This document shows, piece after piece, positions 1-8,559 of a stretch of DNA of 41,991 nt (positions are counted from its first letter, which is position 1; every line of letters begins with the position of its first letter). The DNA is taken from NCBI GenBank assembly GCA_903865745.1, contig CAIPKV010000001.1, positions 1 to 41,991 on the forward strand, in the 5' to 3' direction. The translations under genes and the position numbers were made by a program. The stretch comes from an uncultured Verrucomicrobia subdivision 3 bacterium (GTDB lineage Bacteria; Verrucomicrobiota; Verrucomicrobiia; Limisphaerales; UBA11358). A model generated the notes under the pieces. That model did not search any database, was not told the origin of the DNA, and worked only from the letters and a program-made list of their open reading frames with translations.

Positions 1-58
1 AAACTGAAACCACCGGAAACTGTCTCATCACAAGTGGTCTAATGAACGGGGTCCAAGC

Positions 59-124
59 ACCGTTTTCCTCACTTCCTACCTTCATTATTAAAAAAGTTCT
101 GAGTTTTGGGTTTTGGGTTGAGAG
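59..124. repeat. Left direct-repeat copy flanking array 1
   Basis: This stretch reads roughly accgttttcctcacttcc, then a run of A, then gttctgagttttgggtttt. The same order of words recurs at 589-650, so the two copies bracket the 21-nt array between them. The second half belongs to a low-complexity gagttttggg family that is also seen, in complementary form, inside the gene at 7054-8403. No gene is visible from 1 to 269. Confidence 0.65.
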
Positions 125-269
125 GCAGGACCAACCGGAGCGGGCAGAGGTGGTCGATAAACTCCAGTTGAACAGGTCTTAGACTAAAACGACCAAATAT
201 GCCACGCCGCACCCCGCATTCCGCGCTCCGCACTTCAAACTGTCCCGTAATGGGTCAAAATAAACCATT

Positions 270-540
270 TTTCTTACCGACACAGTGAACGTGTCGGTAA
301 GCAAAGCGTCTTAGCAGCGCTGCAAAGTCATCGTGTCGGTCTGCAAGCTCACTTTGCTTACCTGCAAAGTGTCTTTGCAGGTAAGCAAAGTCTCTTTGTT
401 AGTAAGCAAGGCGACCGTGTCGGTCTGCACGGTCAACGAGCAGGTCTGCAAAGTGTCTGAGCAGGTCTGCACGGTCACCGTGTCGGTCTGCAAAGTCGCT
501 TTGCTTACCGACACGTTGTCTTAGCAGGTCTGCAAAATGG
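270..540. repeat. Array 1: 21-nt modular tandem repeat, about 13 units
   Basis: Units of exactly 21 nt run without indels from 270 (unit starts 270, 291, 312, 333 and so on to 522). Each unit is built from a small vocabulary: a first word such as gtgtcggt, gagcaggt, ttgcaggt or ttgcttac; a second word such as ctgcaaag, aagcaaag or ctgcacgg; and a five-base variable tail. Some units are the reverse complement of others, so 352-369 and 373-390 form a perfect 18-bp inverted repeat with a 3-nt loop. Positions 273-283 and 291-301 form an 11-bp hairpin with a 7-nt loop. Both strands stay open in a frame because 21 is a multiple of three (plus 333-524, minus 311-514). The predicted peptides are only heptad repeats with no start signal or domain, so I treat the array as noncoding DNA or RNA. 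Confidence 0.85.
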
Positions 541-588
541 CTCCCCACCCCGCTTTTGCCCGTTCGCGTATTTAGTGTATTTCGCGGT

Positions 589-650
589 AAGCACTCCCGT
601 TTTCCTCACTTCCTTAAAAAAGTTTTGAGTTATGGGTTTTGAGTTGGTTG
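589..650. repeat. Right direct-repeat copy flanking array 1
   Basis: This copy reads aagcactcccgttttcctca, then cttcct, six A, gttttgagttatgggttttg. It parallels 59-124 in the same orientation, with a gap where the left copy has a short insertion. The pair suggests that array 1 sits inside a duplicated or inserted segment. Confidence 0.65.
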
Positions 651-677
651 GAAGACTACCCACACCCGGCTTTGCCA

Positions 678-742
678 CCCTCTCCCGTTCCCACGGGCGA
701 GGGACCTGAACGGAGAGGGAGGAGCAAAGCCTCTCTCCGTTC
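678..742. repeat. REP-like double hairpin
   Basis: There are two adjacent hairpins in gene-free DNA. Arms 678-688 and 693-703 (ccctctcccgt / acgggcgaggg, one mismatch, 4-nt loop) are followed by arms 708-717 and 733-742 (gaacggagag / ctctccgttc, perfect). Neither is followed by a U-rich run on the strand of the neighbouring minus-strand gene. A dispersed palindromic element is therefore more likely than a terminator. Confidence 0.6.
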
Positions 743-750
743 CGCTTGCG

Positions 751-780
751 TCCTGGCTCCTCCGTGCCTTGGCGTTAAAT
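751..780. repeat. Copy of the tcctggct...gccttggcgtt repeat
   Basis: This 30-base stretch closely matches 38157-38186: both read tcctggct, about seven variable bases, then gccttggcgtt and an AT-rich end. It is a dispersed intergenic repeat lying just past the 3' end of the acetylesterase gene. Confidence 0.6.
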
Positions 781-817
781 TTCCCACTGCGCACTTCCAG
801 ACTGTGCCTGATAATGA

Positions 818-2365
818 TTATTGCAACGGGGCAGACTTCGGGGCATCCGTCCGAAAGGGGACGGCGGGCAGACCGGCGGCGTTGTAAAAATTAAAACCGT
901 CCGGGAAATTCACCCACGCATAACGCACATTGACCGGCGCAGCCACCAGCGGGCTGCTCACCACGACGGTGTCGCCGTCCAGCTTCGCTTCAGCAGGAAC
1001 AAATTTCTGGTCCGCGCCCGCGATGACAAACCATTTGAGCGGTTCGCCACCCTTCGCCACCAAGCCCCCACCGAGATGGGTAAACTTGAGTCGAATCGTG
1101 CCGCCCGCAATCTGCATGGATTCGTAGACCGGCCCGGAATATTCGATGGGGCGGTCATAAACTTTGGCCAGCGCGATGCGCGCCAATCGGTCCCCCACGT
1201 CTTGCTTATTTTTGGGATGAACATTGTGCGCCTCGCCGATGTCGGCGGCAACCGCCATGCCCGTATTGGGCAGCGATAGCACCGTGGCTTGCGCCTCGCG
1301 CACTTGCGGGTTGTTGCTCGCGGCGGCCTGACCGGCGAGCTGGACGATGTAAAAGGGAAAATCGCCTTCGCCCCACAGCTCGCGCCAGTTGCGGATGAGC
1401 GCCGCCTGCACGCGCGGATAAAGCGCGATGCCGGCGCTGCCGCCGAGGATGGATTCGCCCTGATACCAGATGACGCCGCGCAAGGCGAACGGGATGACCG
1501 GATTGATCATGCCATTGAATAAGACGGTCGGGTTGTGCTGATCTTGGACGGGATCGCGCACGCCCTGGCTTTTGCGATGGCGGCCCGACGGCGCATTGGT
1601 GGCCGCGACGTCTTCGGAGCGCACGGGCGCAATTACCGGTGGCGGATTGGTGTGGAAGGCGGTGACGGCCGCATCAAAGCGGTCCAGCAGCGGCGACAGC
1701 TTCGGGTCAGCGGCCAGGGTATCGCGGCTAATCCACGCCTCCGCCGTGCTCGCGCCAAAGGCGAGCGTGAGGATGCCCACCGGCACCTGAATTTCCTTTT
1801 GGAGATCGCGCGCAAAGAAATATGCCACAGCCGAAAAGGCCGGAGCATTCTCAGGCGTACAGACCTTCCATTCGCCACCGACATTCGTTTGCGGGGTGTA
1901 AGCCTTGGCGGCCGCGCCGGTGAACATCCGGATCAGCGGCCAGTTCGCCGCCGCGATTTCCTCCGCCTCATTCGTGACGCCGGCAAAATACTTCACCTTT
2001 TTGGACAGGGAAAAATCCATGTTGGACTGACCGGAGGCGAGCCACACTTCGCCGACCAGCACGTCGTCCAGCCGGACCGGTGCGATGGTTTTCGAACCGG
2101 TAACCACCAGCGTGCGGCTCTCGGCGGAGGCGGGCAACGGCGCCAACTCAACGCGCCAATGACCGGCGGCGTCGGCTGGCGCGGAGACTTTTTGACCGGC
2201 AAATTCCACCGTCACGGTCTCGCCGGGACTAGCCGTGCCCCATACGGGAATCTTTACAGCCCGCTGCAAAACCATGTGGCTGGTGAACGGGCTGGCCAGT
2301 TGAACCTCCGCGTGTAAAGACACCGCCAGAGAAAGGAGCCCTATGCCCAGTAAGAGTGTTTTCAT
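818..2365 (-). CDS. Secreted sialate O-acetylesterase family protein
   Basis: This 515-residue SASA-family (SGNH-type) carbohydrate esterase is predicted to remove acetyl groups from sugars. The hydrophobic N-terminus (residues 1-19, ending LHAE) is a signal peptide, so it acts outside the cytoplasm. Diagnostic blocks are ASGQSNMDF, with the presumed nucleophile Ser114, and GVIWYQGES in the middle of the protein. A beta-sandwich segment (about residues 20-105) precedes the catalytic part. The gene lies downstream of a pectate lyase and a glycoside-hydrolase-like gene on the same strand, so pectin or hemicellulose acetyl esters are likelier substrates than sialic acid. The family name does not settle the substrate. 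The 155-bp gap before it means it may have its own promoter. Confidence 0.9.
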   Translation of the reverse strand: MKTLLLGIGLLSLAVSLHAEVQLASPFTSHMVLQRAVKIPVWGTASPGETVTVEFAGQKVSAPADAAGHWRVELAPLPASAESRTLVVTGSKTIAPVRLDDVLVGEVWLASGQSNMDFSLSKKVKYFAGVTNEAEEIAAANWPLIRMFTGAAAKAYTPQTNVGGEWKVCTPENAPAFSAVAYFFARDLQKEIQVPVGILTLAFGASTAEAWISRDTLAADPKLSPLLDRFDAAVTAFHTNPPPVIAPVRSEDVAATNAPSGRHRKSQGVRDPVQDQHNPTVLFNGMINPVIPFALRGVIWYQGESILGGSAGIALYPRVQAALIRNWRELWGEGDFPFYIVQLAGQAAASNNPQVREAQATVLSLPNTGMAVAADIGEAHNVHPKNKQDVGDRLARIALAKVYDRPIEYSGPVYESMQIAGGTIRLKFTHLGGGLVAKGGEPLKWFVIAGADQKFVPAEAKLDGDTVVVSSPLVAAPVNVRYAWVNFPDGFNFYNAAGLPAVPFRTDAPKSAPLQ

Positions 2366-2520
2366 GTCGTCCCAGACGCTCGCTTGTCACGGCGGGTTTC
2401 AGACTAAACCGGATAACGGATAAATACGACACGCCGCACTTACGAAGACCCCTGCCAGCTTGAAAGCCAGGATTAAGCAGACCATAGCCGCGGTGTTTTA
2501 TAATCTGAGAGCCTTGGCCG

Positions 2521-4236
2521 TCAGATTTTCCGGTAACGATTGACGGCCTGGCCCAGACCGGGTTTGTAGTCGAAACCAACATCGTTGTAAATATCAGCAC
2601 AGCATGCATGCTGTTTAGCCAGCGCCCGCCACTCATCCCAAAGCGCATCGTAGCGGGTAATCGCGGTGTGAATTTTCTCCCGTTCGTATTGCCCGGATTT
2701 ATCGCCCAGCTTGCCATAGAATAATACCGTCCAGGCCTGCTCAATTATTTCGTATTTGATACGGCCGTAAGCGGCTGACACCTCGACGAATTCCTGCGTG
2801 CCGGGGTCGGCAAAATGTATTTCCCGGGCCAGCTGCTCGATGCGTTTCCACATGGCCACGGACTCGGCTTTTTCCGTCAGCGCCTTTTCAACCAGTCCTT
2901 TTTTGATGAAATCCGCGAGATCCGGCTCGTCAAGAAAATGGTCGCGCGCCCACCAGACGTTGATCCTAGCCCCGAGCGTGGTGAGTTGGCCGCGCAAGAC
3001 CGCCTTCGTTGATAGCAGATTCAACTCGCGGAATTTAAGCACATCGGGGTCAGACAGTTTTAATTTCTCGCGCGCGTACGCGTTAAAGATCGCCGCCTCG
3101 CCGCGCGCCGGATCCTCCGCAAACTTCGCGATGACGTAGGCATTCAATTCGCACCATAATTCATTCTTGATATACGGGCCTTCCCAGCCGCCGCCACGCG
3201 ACCAAGTCCAGACGCCGGCGCAGAGTTTATTCGTAATCACATCGCGCAGGCCCTGAGGTGCGCCGGGCTTCATCAACCAGGCGTATTCCTCCCAACCATT
3301 GATGACACCGTCGCCGATGTAGTACGGATGCGCCCCCTTCCCATAAGCCTCGCGCTGGCATTGCACCTCGATGATTTGCCGTTGCTGGCCAATCATCAGC
3401 GTGGGATTGAAAGCTGTAAGCTGGTGAAAATCACCTTGCTGGTGCTTGATCGAAAAAATCAGATTAGGGTGCGGCGCGATGGCATCCGTGACCTTGAGAT
3501 AATACTTCGGGCTCTCGTGAAAGTTTTGCGGCCCGAAACTCCAGGTTCGATAAATCACCATTTTATTCAATTTCACACAAACCTCTTCGCGAAAGATTTT
3601 CAACAACTCGATATGGCTCTGTTCCCCATGAATAATCGCCGAGCCGCCCTGCCGTTTGGTATCGGAGAAATTTCCGCTGGCGGCATGATAGGGGAAATCC
3701 TGTAGATAAACCTCCCCGGTGCGGACGACGATCCCGTCCAGTTCCGGCACGCGCTGGAAAGTTTCAGAAAGCAGCGCGCGGAAAATCTCCCGGGTTTTCG
3801 GGCGTTCGATGTCGATCCGCCCCTGTTTATCGCAAATCTCATCCTTGAATTTTGCAATCAGCTTTTTCGGCAGCACAAACATGTCGGTGCCGGCAAAACA
3901 TTTCAGCCCGGCGGCGTGTGCCAGCTTTACCCTTTGGCGCAATGCCTCCACGTGGTTTAGGGCCCAGATGCGCTCAGGACTGCCGGGCGGCAACAATCCG
4001 GGGGCCAGCTCGTCAAAGGTCTGGATACCGCCAATCGACCCGATCACCTGGCCGTTGTAGCCCCAGCTGGCGAGAAACTGCGGACTCACAAACTCTGAAG
4101 CCGGATAATCTTCGCCCGGATTTTTGTGGGTCATGTCCAGCAGGAACTCCGGCGCGGCCAGCAGCGAACCTCCGCAGCCAAACCAGAAGGTCACCGTCAG
4201 CAGCGGCAGCAATAAGATTTTGAATAGGGCTTTCAT
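2521..4236 (-). CDS. Secreted glycoside-hydrolase-like protein (alpha-glucuronidase-like)
   Basis: This is a 571-residue exported protein with an N-terminal hydrophobic segment ending near residue 28 (SLLAAPEF). The segments DGIVVRTGE, YRTWSFGPQ and the block EVQCQREAYGKG followed by AHPYYIGDG resemble the TIM barrel and substrate region of GH67-type alpha-glucuronidases. The C-terminal third is helical and rich in Lys, Glu and Trp. I recognise the resemblance but cannot assign catalytic residues with certainty. It sits 65 bp downstream of the pectate lyase and upstream of the acetylesterase, which fits removal of uronic-acid side chains from hemicellulose or pectin. An alternative is another uronic-acid-specific TIM-barrel hydrolase. 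Confidence 0.6.
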   Translation of the reverse strand: MKALFKILLLPLLTVTFWFGCGGSLLAAPEFLLDMTHKNPGEDYPASEFVSPQFLASWGYNGQVIGSIGGIQTFDELAPGLLPPGSPERIWALNHVEALRQRVKLAHAAGLKCFAGTDMFVLPKKLIAKFKDEICDKQGRIDIERPKTREIFRALLSETFQRVPELDGIVVRTGEVYLQDFPYHAASGNFSDTKRQGGSAIIHGEQSHIELLKIFREEVCVKLNKMVIYRTWSFGPQNFHESPKYYLKVTDAIAPHPNLIFSIKHQQGDFHQLTAFNPTLMIGQQRQIIEVQCQREAYGKGAHPYYIGDGVINGWEEYAWLMKPGAPQGLRDVITNKLCAGVWTWSRGGGWEGPYIKNELWCELNAYVIAKFAEDPARGEAAIFNAYAREKLKLSDPDVLKFRELNLLSTKAVLRGQLTTLGARINVWWARDHFLDEPDLADFIKKGLVEKALTEKAESVAMWKRIEQLAREIHFADPGTQEFVEVSAAYGRIKYEIIEQAWTVLFYGKLGDKSGQYEREKIHTAITRYDALWDEWRALAKQHACCADIYNDVGFDYKPGLGQAVNRYRKI

Positions 4237-4301
4237 GTTTTTTTAGAGCGATGGCAACAACCGGATGTTTGAAGAATAAATCATAACAGCATTGAAAAAT
4301 C

Positions 4302-5891
4302 TCATAAGTGATCACAGACAAGCAAGGCACAGGTTTGTTGCCATGAACTGCCAACACCGTCGGTCACAGTGAAAACAAATGTGGCACGGCCAGTGTAATT
4401 TAAGGCCGGCGTGAAGGTGACAAGGCAGCCGCCAGCACCGCTTTGACTTGCCGTACCGCCACTCACGGCAGAGACCTTGAAGACCGGCGCCACCGTAAAA
4501 CCAGAAGTAAATGTGCGCAAGTCTATCTGAACATCACTTGGCGCGCGCGCCGTGTTTTTAGTCACGATGAAATGCGGGATGCTAAGAAAATACAAATACT
4601 CATCCAAGCGCGTGTAACCGGCGGGGGTCTGCGGCGGAAAAAATGTCGGCTCGCTGATAAAACCGCCCCGACCCGGTAATTCTGCAAGGTGATCATTGCG
4701 GTTCGGATTATCGCCGAGCGTTTGCTCCCAATAATCCGGCATTCCGTCTTGATCGCTATCAATCGGGGTGGCACCGCCGTTGAGTTTTCCATAGCCGAAA
4801 TCAGGCAATCCGCTTTGCAGCTGGTTCGTCCAGATGAAACCGGCTTTGCCGAACGAAGCCACTTCACCAATCGTCTGCAAATCCAGCGCATCACGCTGAA
4901 GCGAACAGCCCGCGCCCGAAAGTACGTACGAAACTGCCGCGGCGGCGCTAACAACCGGAAGATTCGTCGTCACCGCGAACCATGGGGCTTTCAAATACGT
5001 CACCGATTTCCCCGGCGTGACCGGCACCCCGTCTAGCTTTCCATCCTTGTTGCCGTCAAGCCAGTTTCCCGCAACGTAAAACAGCTGATCCGGGTTCACC
5101 TGAAAAAAACAATTGGAGGGCCGGCTGGTCGCGGGACCGGCCATGAAATAGTTGTTCACCAGATCATGATGAAACGGCGCATGCGTCGTCGTCGTGTAGC
5201 CAGCTTCGTAGTCATAGACGAGGTTATTCACGAACACGGTGTTAGCGCGCGCCATCGGCTGACGGTTGTGCGCGTTGGCCCAAAGATTACGATACCAGCA
5301 AAACGGCCCCCCCTCAGTGTGCGCATTGAAACGCTGTCCGACCGGGTCGGCGATGAGACAATTCTGGACGGTGATATTTGTTGCCCCAACAGCATCAATG
5401 TTGTTCCACTGTCCAAACGAAATTGAAACATGATCAAGGATGATATCGCGGGCGTGCCACATTCCGACCGTGTTACCGGCACGATGTCCGTCCAACATTC
5501 CCTGGCGGAAATGAATATAACGGCAAATCACGTTTGTCGCCGTACTGAAGGAAACTTCGCGACCCATCACGCCAAAACCGTCGCCCGGTGCCGTCTGCCC
5601 GGCGATGGTAATATTGTTATGAACCTTGATCGCGGCGTTGACCGTGCGGTTCGTGGCAACCGGCGCGGCATAACCGCCGACATCAAACACCACGATGCGA
5701 TTGTCCTGACTGACCGCATCACGAAACGAGCCGGGTCCGGAGTCATGCAAATTTGTCACATGATAGACCGTCCCGCCGCGGCCGCCCGTGACAAACGCAG
5801 CAAATCCTTCCGCACCGGGAAAAGCCGGAATGTGTGCTACAGCCGTGGAGGCAAGTAACAACAGCAGACCAATGATGCGAGCGAAGTTCAT
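4302..5891 (-). CDS. Secreted pectate lyase-like protein (PL1 type)
   Basis: This 529-residue protein has a signal peptide (residues 1-19) and then the classic start of the parallel beta-helix lyases: AFPGAEGFAAFVTGGRGG, followed by VYHVTNLHDSGPGSFRDAV. Repeated N-x-I/V turns such as HNNITIAGQTAPGDG and TNITVQNCLIAD follow. Near residue 380 a calcium-binding motif of thrombospondin type 3 style is visible (DSDQDGMPDYWE). The C-terminus (about 440-529) looks like a cadherin/Ig-like fold. It probably cleaves polygalacturonan by beta-elimination outside the cell. It is the first gene of a possible three-gene polysaccharide-degradation group on the minus strand. Confidence 0.88.
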   Translation of the reverse strand: MNFARIIGLLLLLASTAVAHIPAFPGAEGFAAFVTGGRGGTVYHVTNLHDSGPGSFRDAVSQDNRIVVFDVGGYAAPVATNRTVNAAIKVHNNITIAGQTAPGDGFGVMGREVSFSTATNVICRYIHFRQGMLDGHRAGNTVGMWHARDIILDHVSISFGQWNNIDAVGATNITVQNCLIADPVGQRFNAHTEGGPFCWYRNLWANAHNRQPMARANTVFVNNLVYDYEAGYTTTTHAPFHHDLVNNYFMAGPATSRPSNCFFQVNPDQLFYVAGNWLDGNKDGKLDGVPVTPGKSVTYLKAPWFAVTTNLPVVSAAAAVSYVLSGAGCSLQRDALDLQTIGEVASFGKAGFIWTNQLQSGLPDFGYGKLNGGATPIDSDQDGMPDYWEQTLGDNPNRNDHLAELPGRGGFISEPTFFPPQTPAGYTRLDEYLYFLSIPHFIVTKNTARAPSDVQIDLRTFTSGFTVAPVFKVSAVSGGTASQSGAGGCLVTFTPALNYTGRATFVFTVTDGVGSSWQQTCALLVCDHL

Positions 5892-6127
5892 GGGCTAATC
5901 AAATCCATAATAAGGCAAACAGAAAAACTATACCAGTCGAGGATTGCAGGGCCGCAACGGATGCTGAAGGCGATTAGGCGGTAACCCAGAAAACCAACTT
6001 ACCAAGCCTGCCTCGTGCCATCGGCCTAAGCGCTTTACAGCAGCCTGTCATTTTTAACATCAAATCTGGCAAATCCTTGTGCATTGATGTGCCGTGCAGA
6101 GTAATAAATTCTGATGGTGATAAAAAA

Positions 6128-6154
6128 AACGCGCCGGAAAAAATCCGGCGCGTT
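6128..6154 (-). terminator. Rho-independent terminator of the gene at 6178-6840
   Basis: An 11-bp perfect stem (6128-6138 / 6144-6154, aacgcgccgga / tccggcgcgtt) has a 5-base loop. Read on the minus strand it is followed by a run of T. It lies 24 bases past the stop codon. Apart from this hairpin I see nothing distinct between 5892 and 6177. Confidence 0.9.
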
Positions 6155-6177
6155 CGTTTAGATTCTGCAGGCTCGCT

Positions 6178-6840
6178 TTACTGTCCAGCCGGCGCGGGCA
6201 GCACGGGCGAAAGGGCCGTGCTCAGTTCCGTTAAGTTCTTCTGGAGTTGCTTGATGGAGTCGCGCAGCGGTAACACTTCCAACTTGGCTTTGTTGACGGT
6301 GTCCTTGACGGAGGCCAGGCCGGCGGCAGTCAAATCCGTGCCGAGATAGGTCTGAATGTCTTTTACGTTGGTCGAGAAGGCTTGAAGCTGGGATTTCACC
6401 CCTTGATAGCTGGTGGTGACATCGTTCAACTCATTGGCAACGACACCATTGCGCTGCAGGCTTTGCTGGCGCAAATCGGCATTCTGGATGGTGGCCACCC
6501 GGTTCGTCCAGTCGGCAAGATAATTAGTGGTCGCACTCTGGAGCGCGATCACTTTGGCGTCTAATTTGGCCGTGGCTTTGTCCAGCTTGCCGGCGGCTTT
6601 TACAAAGGCATCATAGCGACCGCGCAAATCGCCTTGCGAAGTGGTGGCAAGCATGTTCAGAGTGCCCAGCACATCGTAGATTTGAGTCGAAGCCTTGGCG
6701 GCGGCTTCCGAGGATGCGCCCAGGGCATTGGCCGTGGCCGCACCTTTGTCATAGCTCTTGGACGCGCAGCCCGCCAGCACGGCCAGCGCGGTGATTAAAG
6801 CGCCGCGGGTGAGAAAGTTTTTCAACGTGGACGTTTTCAT
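6178..6840 (-). CDS. DUF2959-like lipoprotein
   Basis: This 220-residue protein has a lipobox at residues 22-25 (LAGC, acylated Cys25), so it should be anchored to a membrane. The rest is Ala/Lys/Asp-rich and strongly helical, probably coiled coil. The segments YLADW, IQNADLRQQS and DIQTYLGTDLTAAGL resemble the DUF2959 family, whose function is unknown. It has its own terminator and lies alone on the minus strand, 213 bp downstream of the beta-barrel gene. That gap is AT-rich next to the start codon, consistent with a promoter. Confidence 0.75.
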   Translation of the reverse strand: MKTSTLKNFLTRGALITALAVLAGCASKSYDKGAATANALGASSEAAAKASTQIYDVLGTLNMLATTSQGDLRGRYDAFVKAAGKLDKATAKLDAKVIALQSATTNYLADWTNRVATIQNADLRQQSLQRNGVVANELNDVTTSYQGVKSQLQAFSTNVKDIQTYLGTDLTAAGLASVKDTVNKAKLEVLPLRDSIKQLQKNLTELSTALSPVLPAPAGQ

Positions 6841-7053
6841 GGTCTTAACTTTTTTAATTTGTGGTTAATTGGTTTGATTTAATTGGCATCCGCCCACCAG
6901 CCCATCCGGCAAGCCGAAGATGGTTTGATTAAACACCGAACCGAAAGGGAGTAAAGCCAATTCATTCAGGCCAACCACGAGTCACCGGAAGTTTTACGGC
7001 GTGAGCTTTCATTGAGGGTACGGAGGGCGACGGGGGCTGGCGGTTAGGCCAGC

Positions 7054-8403
7054 TTAAAACCTTACGCCGAAGCCGACGTTCAGGTAAACATCGCTGTTCT
7101 GCGGGATGGTGCCATCGGACTTGGTCTGGGGAAACTGGAGGTAATCCCACACGAGCGATACGTCGAGGTTCAAGTGCCGTTTGATCTCGAACTCCAGCGT
7201 GGAGACGGAGTGATGGGTGTATTGGCCCGATTCGCGGTCGGTCACAAAGCTTTGCCAGGATTGGATGAAGGTCACGCGGTCGGTGATGTCGGCCTTGAAC
7301 TTGGAGTTTAACACGCCGGCCGGGGTGCGGGAATCGCCACTCTGGCTGGCTTCGACGTTGGCGAACTGGGTGTACTGGTAACCGGGGCCGGCGGAGACAT
7401 CCCATTCCAGCCCGGTCCGGTCAAAGATGTAATAGCCGGCGCTGGCGCTGGCGGTGACCCGATAAGAAATGTTGGCCAGATCATCCTGATAAATTTCAAT
7501 CTGAAGGGGCCGCACAAACCAATTGCGATTGAGCCGGAGGTCGTAACTGCCGTTGAAGCGGTTGTTATTGGCGGTCTCGACGCCATTGGCCACGCCATAG
7601 TTGCCTAGATAATTCAGCAGTAAGGTGGTGGCGGGCGTGCGACGGGCCAGCTCGGCAGCGCTGCTAAAAGTGGTTTGATGCTGGTTGCCGGACTGCATGC
7701 TCAAGCCGAAATTGGCACTGCCCGACCAGTCGCGCACCCCGGTAATGCCGCCGCTGGGGGTAACGCCAATAAGCAGGTCGCGCGTGAGCGAGAACGGGTC
7801 GTCGCCGAGGACGTTCACGACGTCGTTACTGATTACAACCTTGCCGTAGGCGGGCTGACGATTTTCGAACTGGGTGAATACGCGGTGCGCGGTATAGACC
7901 TGACTGACGTCCTTGAGCTTGAGGGTTTGAATCTCCATTTCTTCGCTATCAAACTCAACCTCCTTGTTCTGGATGTATTTCAAATCGCCCCGCAACCATT
8001 CGCCGGATTTCAGCCGCACCCAGTCCGAGCCGTCGGTGCCCACGCCGGGCGGCTTCCAACCTGAGTTAAGAGTTGAGGTTTGAGCATTGAGCGTTGCGGG
8101 CAGGTTAGTGGTCGCCACGGAAACGGCGGGAGTGCTATGGGTCACGAGTGAACCTTGATTCGATGCGGGCGGCGGAGTGCGCTCGAGGCTGAGGATTTTA
8201 ACTTGGGGAAAAGTGAGCCGCCCGGCCAGCTCGGAATCGAAGACAACATTGGTGGCGGTTTCTTCAATGATGGTGCCGACGAAGCGCTCACCATTTTTGC
8301 CGGTCAGAACATCGGCGCAGGCAGGCAAATCAATTGCCAATAGCAACCCAAACAAACTGAGGGCGGCCACCGTGCGGCTTAGAAATGTTTTTGGGATTAC
8401 CAC
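7054..8403 (-). CDS. DUF481-type outer-membrane beta-barrel protein
   Basis: This 449-residue exported protein starts at a GTG codon and has a signal peptide ending near residue 30 (PACADV). The first part contains two small beta domains of the type GERFVGTIIEE and LKSGEWLRGDLKYIQ. From about residue 215 to the end it forms alternating amphipathic strands (SANFGLSMQSGNQ, ELARRTPATTLLLNYLGN) and ends in Phe, as outer-membrane barrels do. This matches the DUF481/YdiY type. Residues 101-114 (LPATLNAQTSTLNS) interrupt the linker and derive from a low-complexity DNA repeat at 8061-8100. It faces the divergent gene at 8560. Confidence 0.8.
   Translation of the reverse strand: MVIPKTFLSRTVAALSLFGLLLAIDLPACADVLTGKNGERFVGTIIEETATNVVFDSELAGRLTFPQVKILSLERTPPPASNQGSLVTHSTPAVSVATTNLPATLNAQTSTLNSGWKPPGVGTDGSDWVRLKSGEWLRGDLKYIQNKEVEFDSEEMEIQTLKLKDVSQVYTAHRVFTQFENRQPAYGKVVISNDVVNVLGDDPFSLTRDLLIGVTPSGGITGVRDWSGSANFGLSMQSGNQHQTTFSSAAELARRTPATTLLLNYLGNYGVANGVETANNNRFNGSYDLRLNRNWFVRPLQIEIYQDDLANISYRVTASASAGYYIFDRTGLEWDVSAGPGYQYTQFANVEASQSGDSRTPAGVLNSKFKADITDRVTFIQSWQSFVTDRESGQYTHHSVSTLEFEIKRHLNLDVSLVWDYLQFPQTKSDGTIPQNSDVYLNVGFGVRF
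8061..8100. repeat. Low-complexity ctcaa-type repeat inside a coding sequence
   Basis: On the minus strand this stretch is a series of short words: aacgctcaatgctcaaacct followed by caactcttaactcagg. The same flavour of DNA occurs outside genes at 91-124 and 613-650. Here it is translated in frame as the linker LPATLNAQTSTLNS of the beta-barrel protein. Confidence 0.55.
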
Positions 8404-8559
8404 GGCTTCAATCGGGCGTTAGACTAATGAAAAAACGTTGGAGTGGGAAAACTTTTCCATCACCCGGCGGCAGAACTTGCATTCACCATTGACAAAAGGG
8501 ATTTCAAACCGGATTTATCTATACCATTAATTCCGATGTGACTAAATGAGGGCCCGCAC

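Noticed and set aside
311-524. Heptad-repeat proteins on either strand of array 1
   Set aside because: A 21-nt period keeps any stop-free frame open. There is no start signal, signal peptide or domain, and inverted units point to a nucleic-acid element.
270-540. CRISPR array
   Set aside because: Units are contiguous with no constant repeat of 23-47 nt, no unique spacers and no cas genes.
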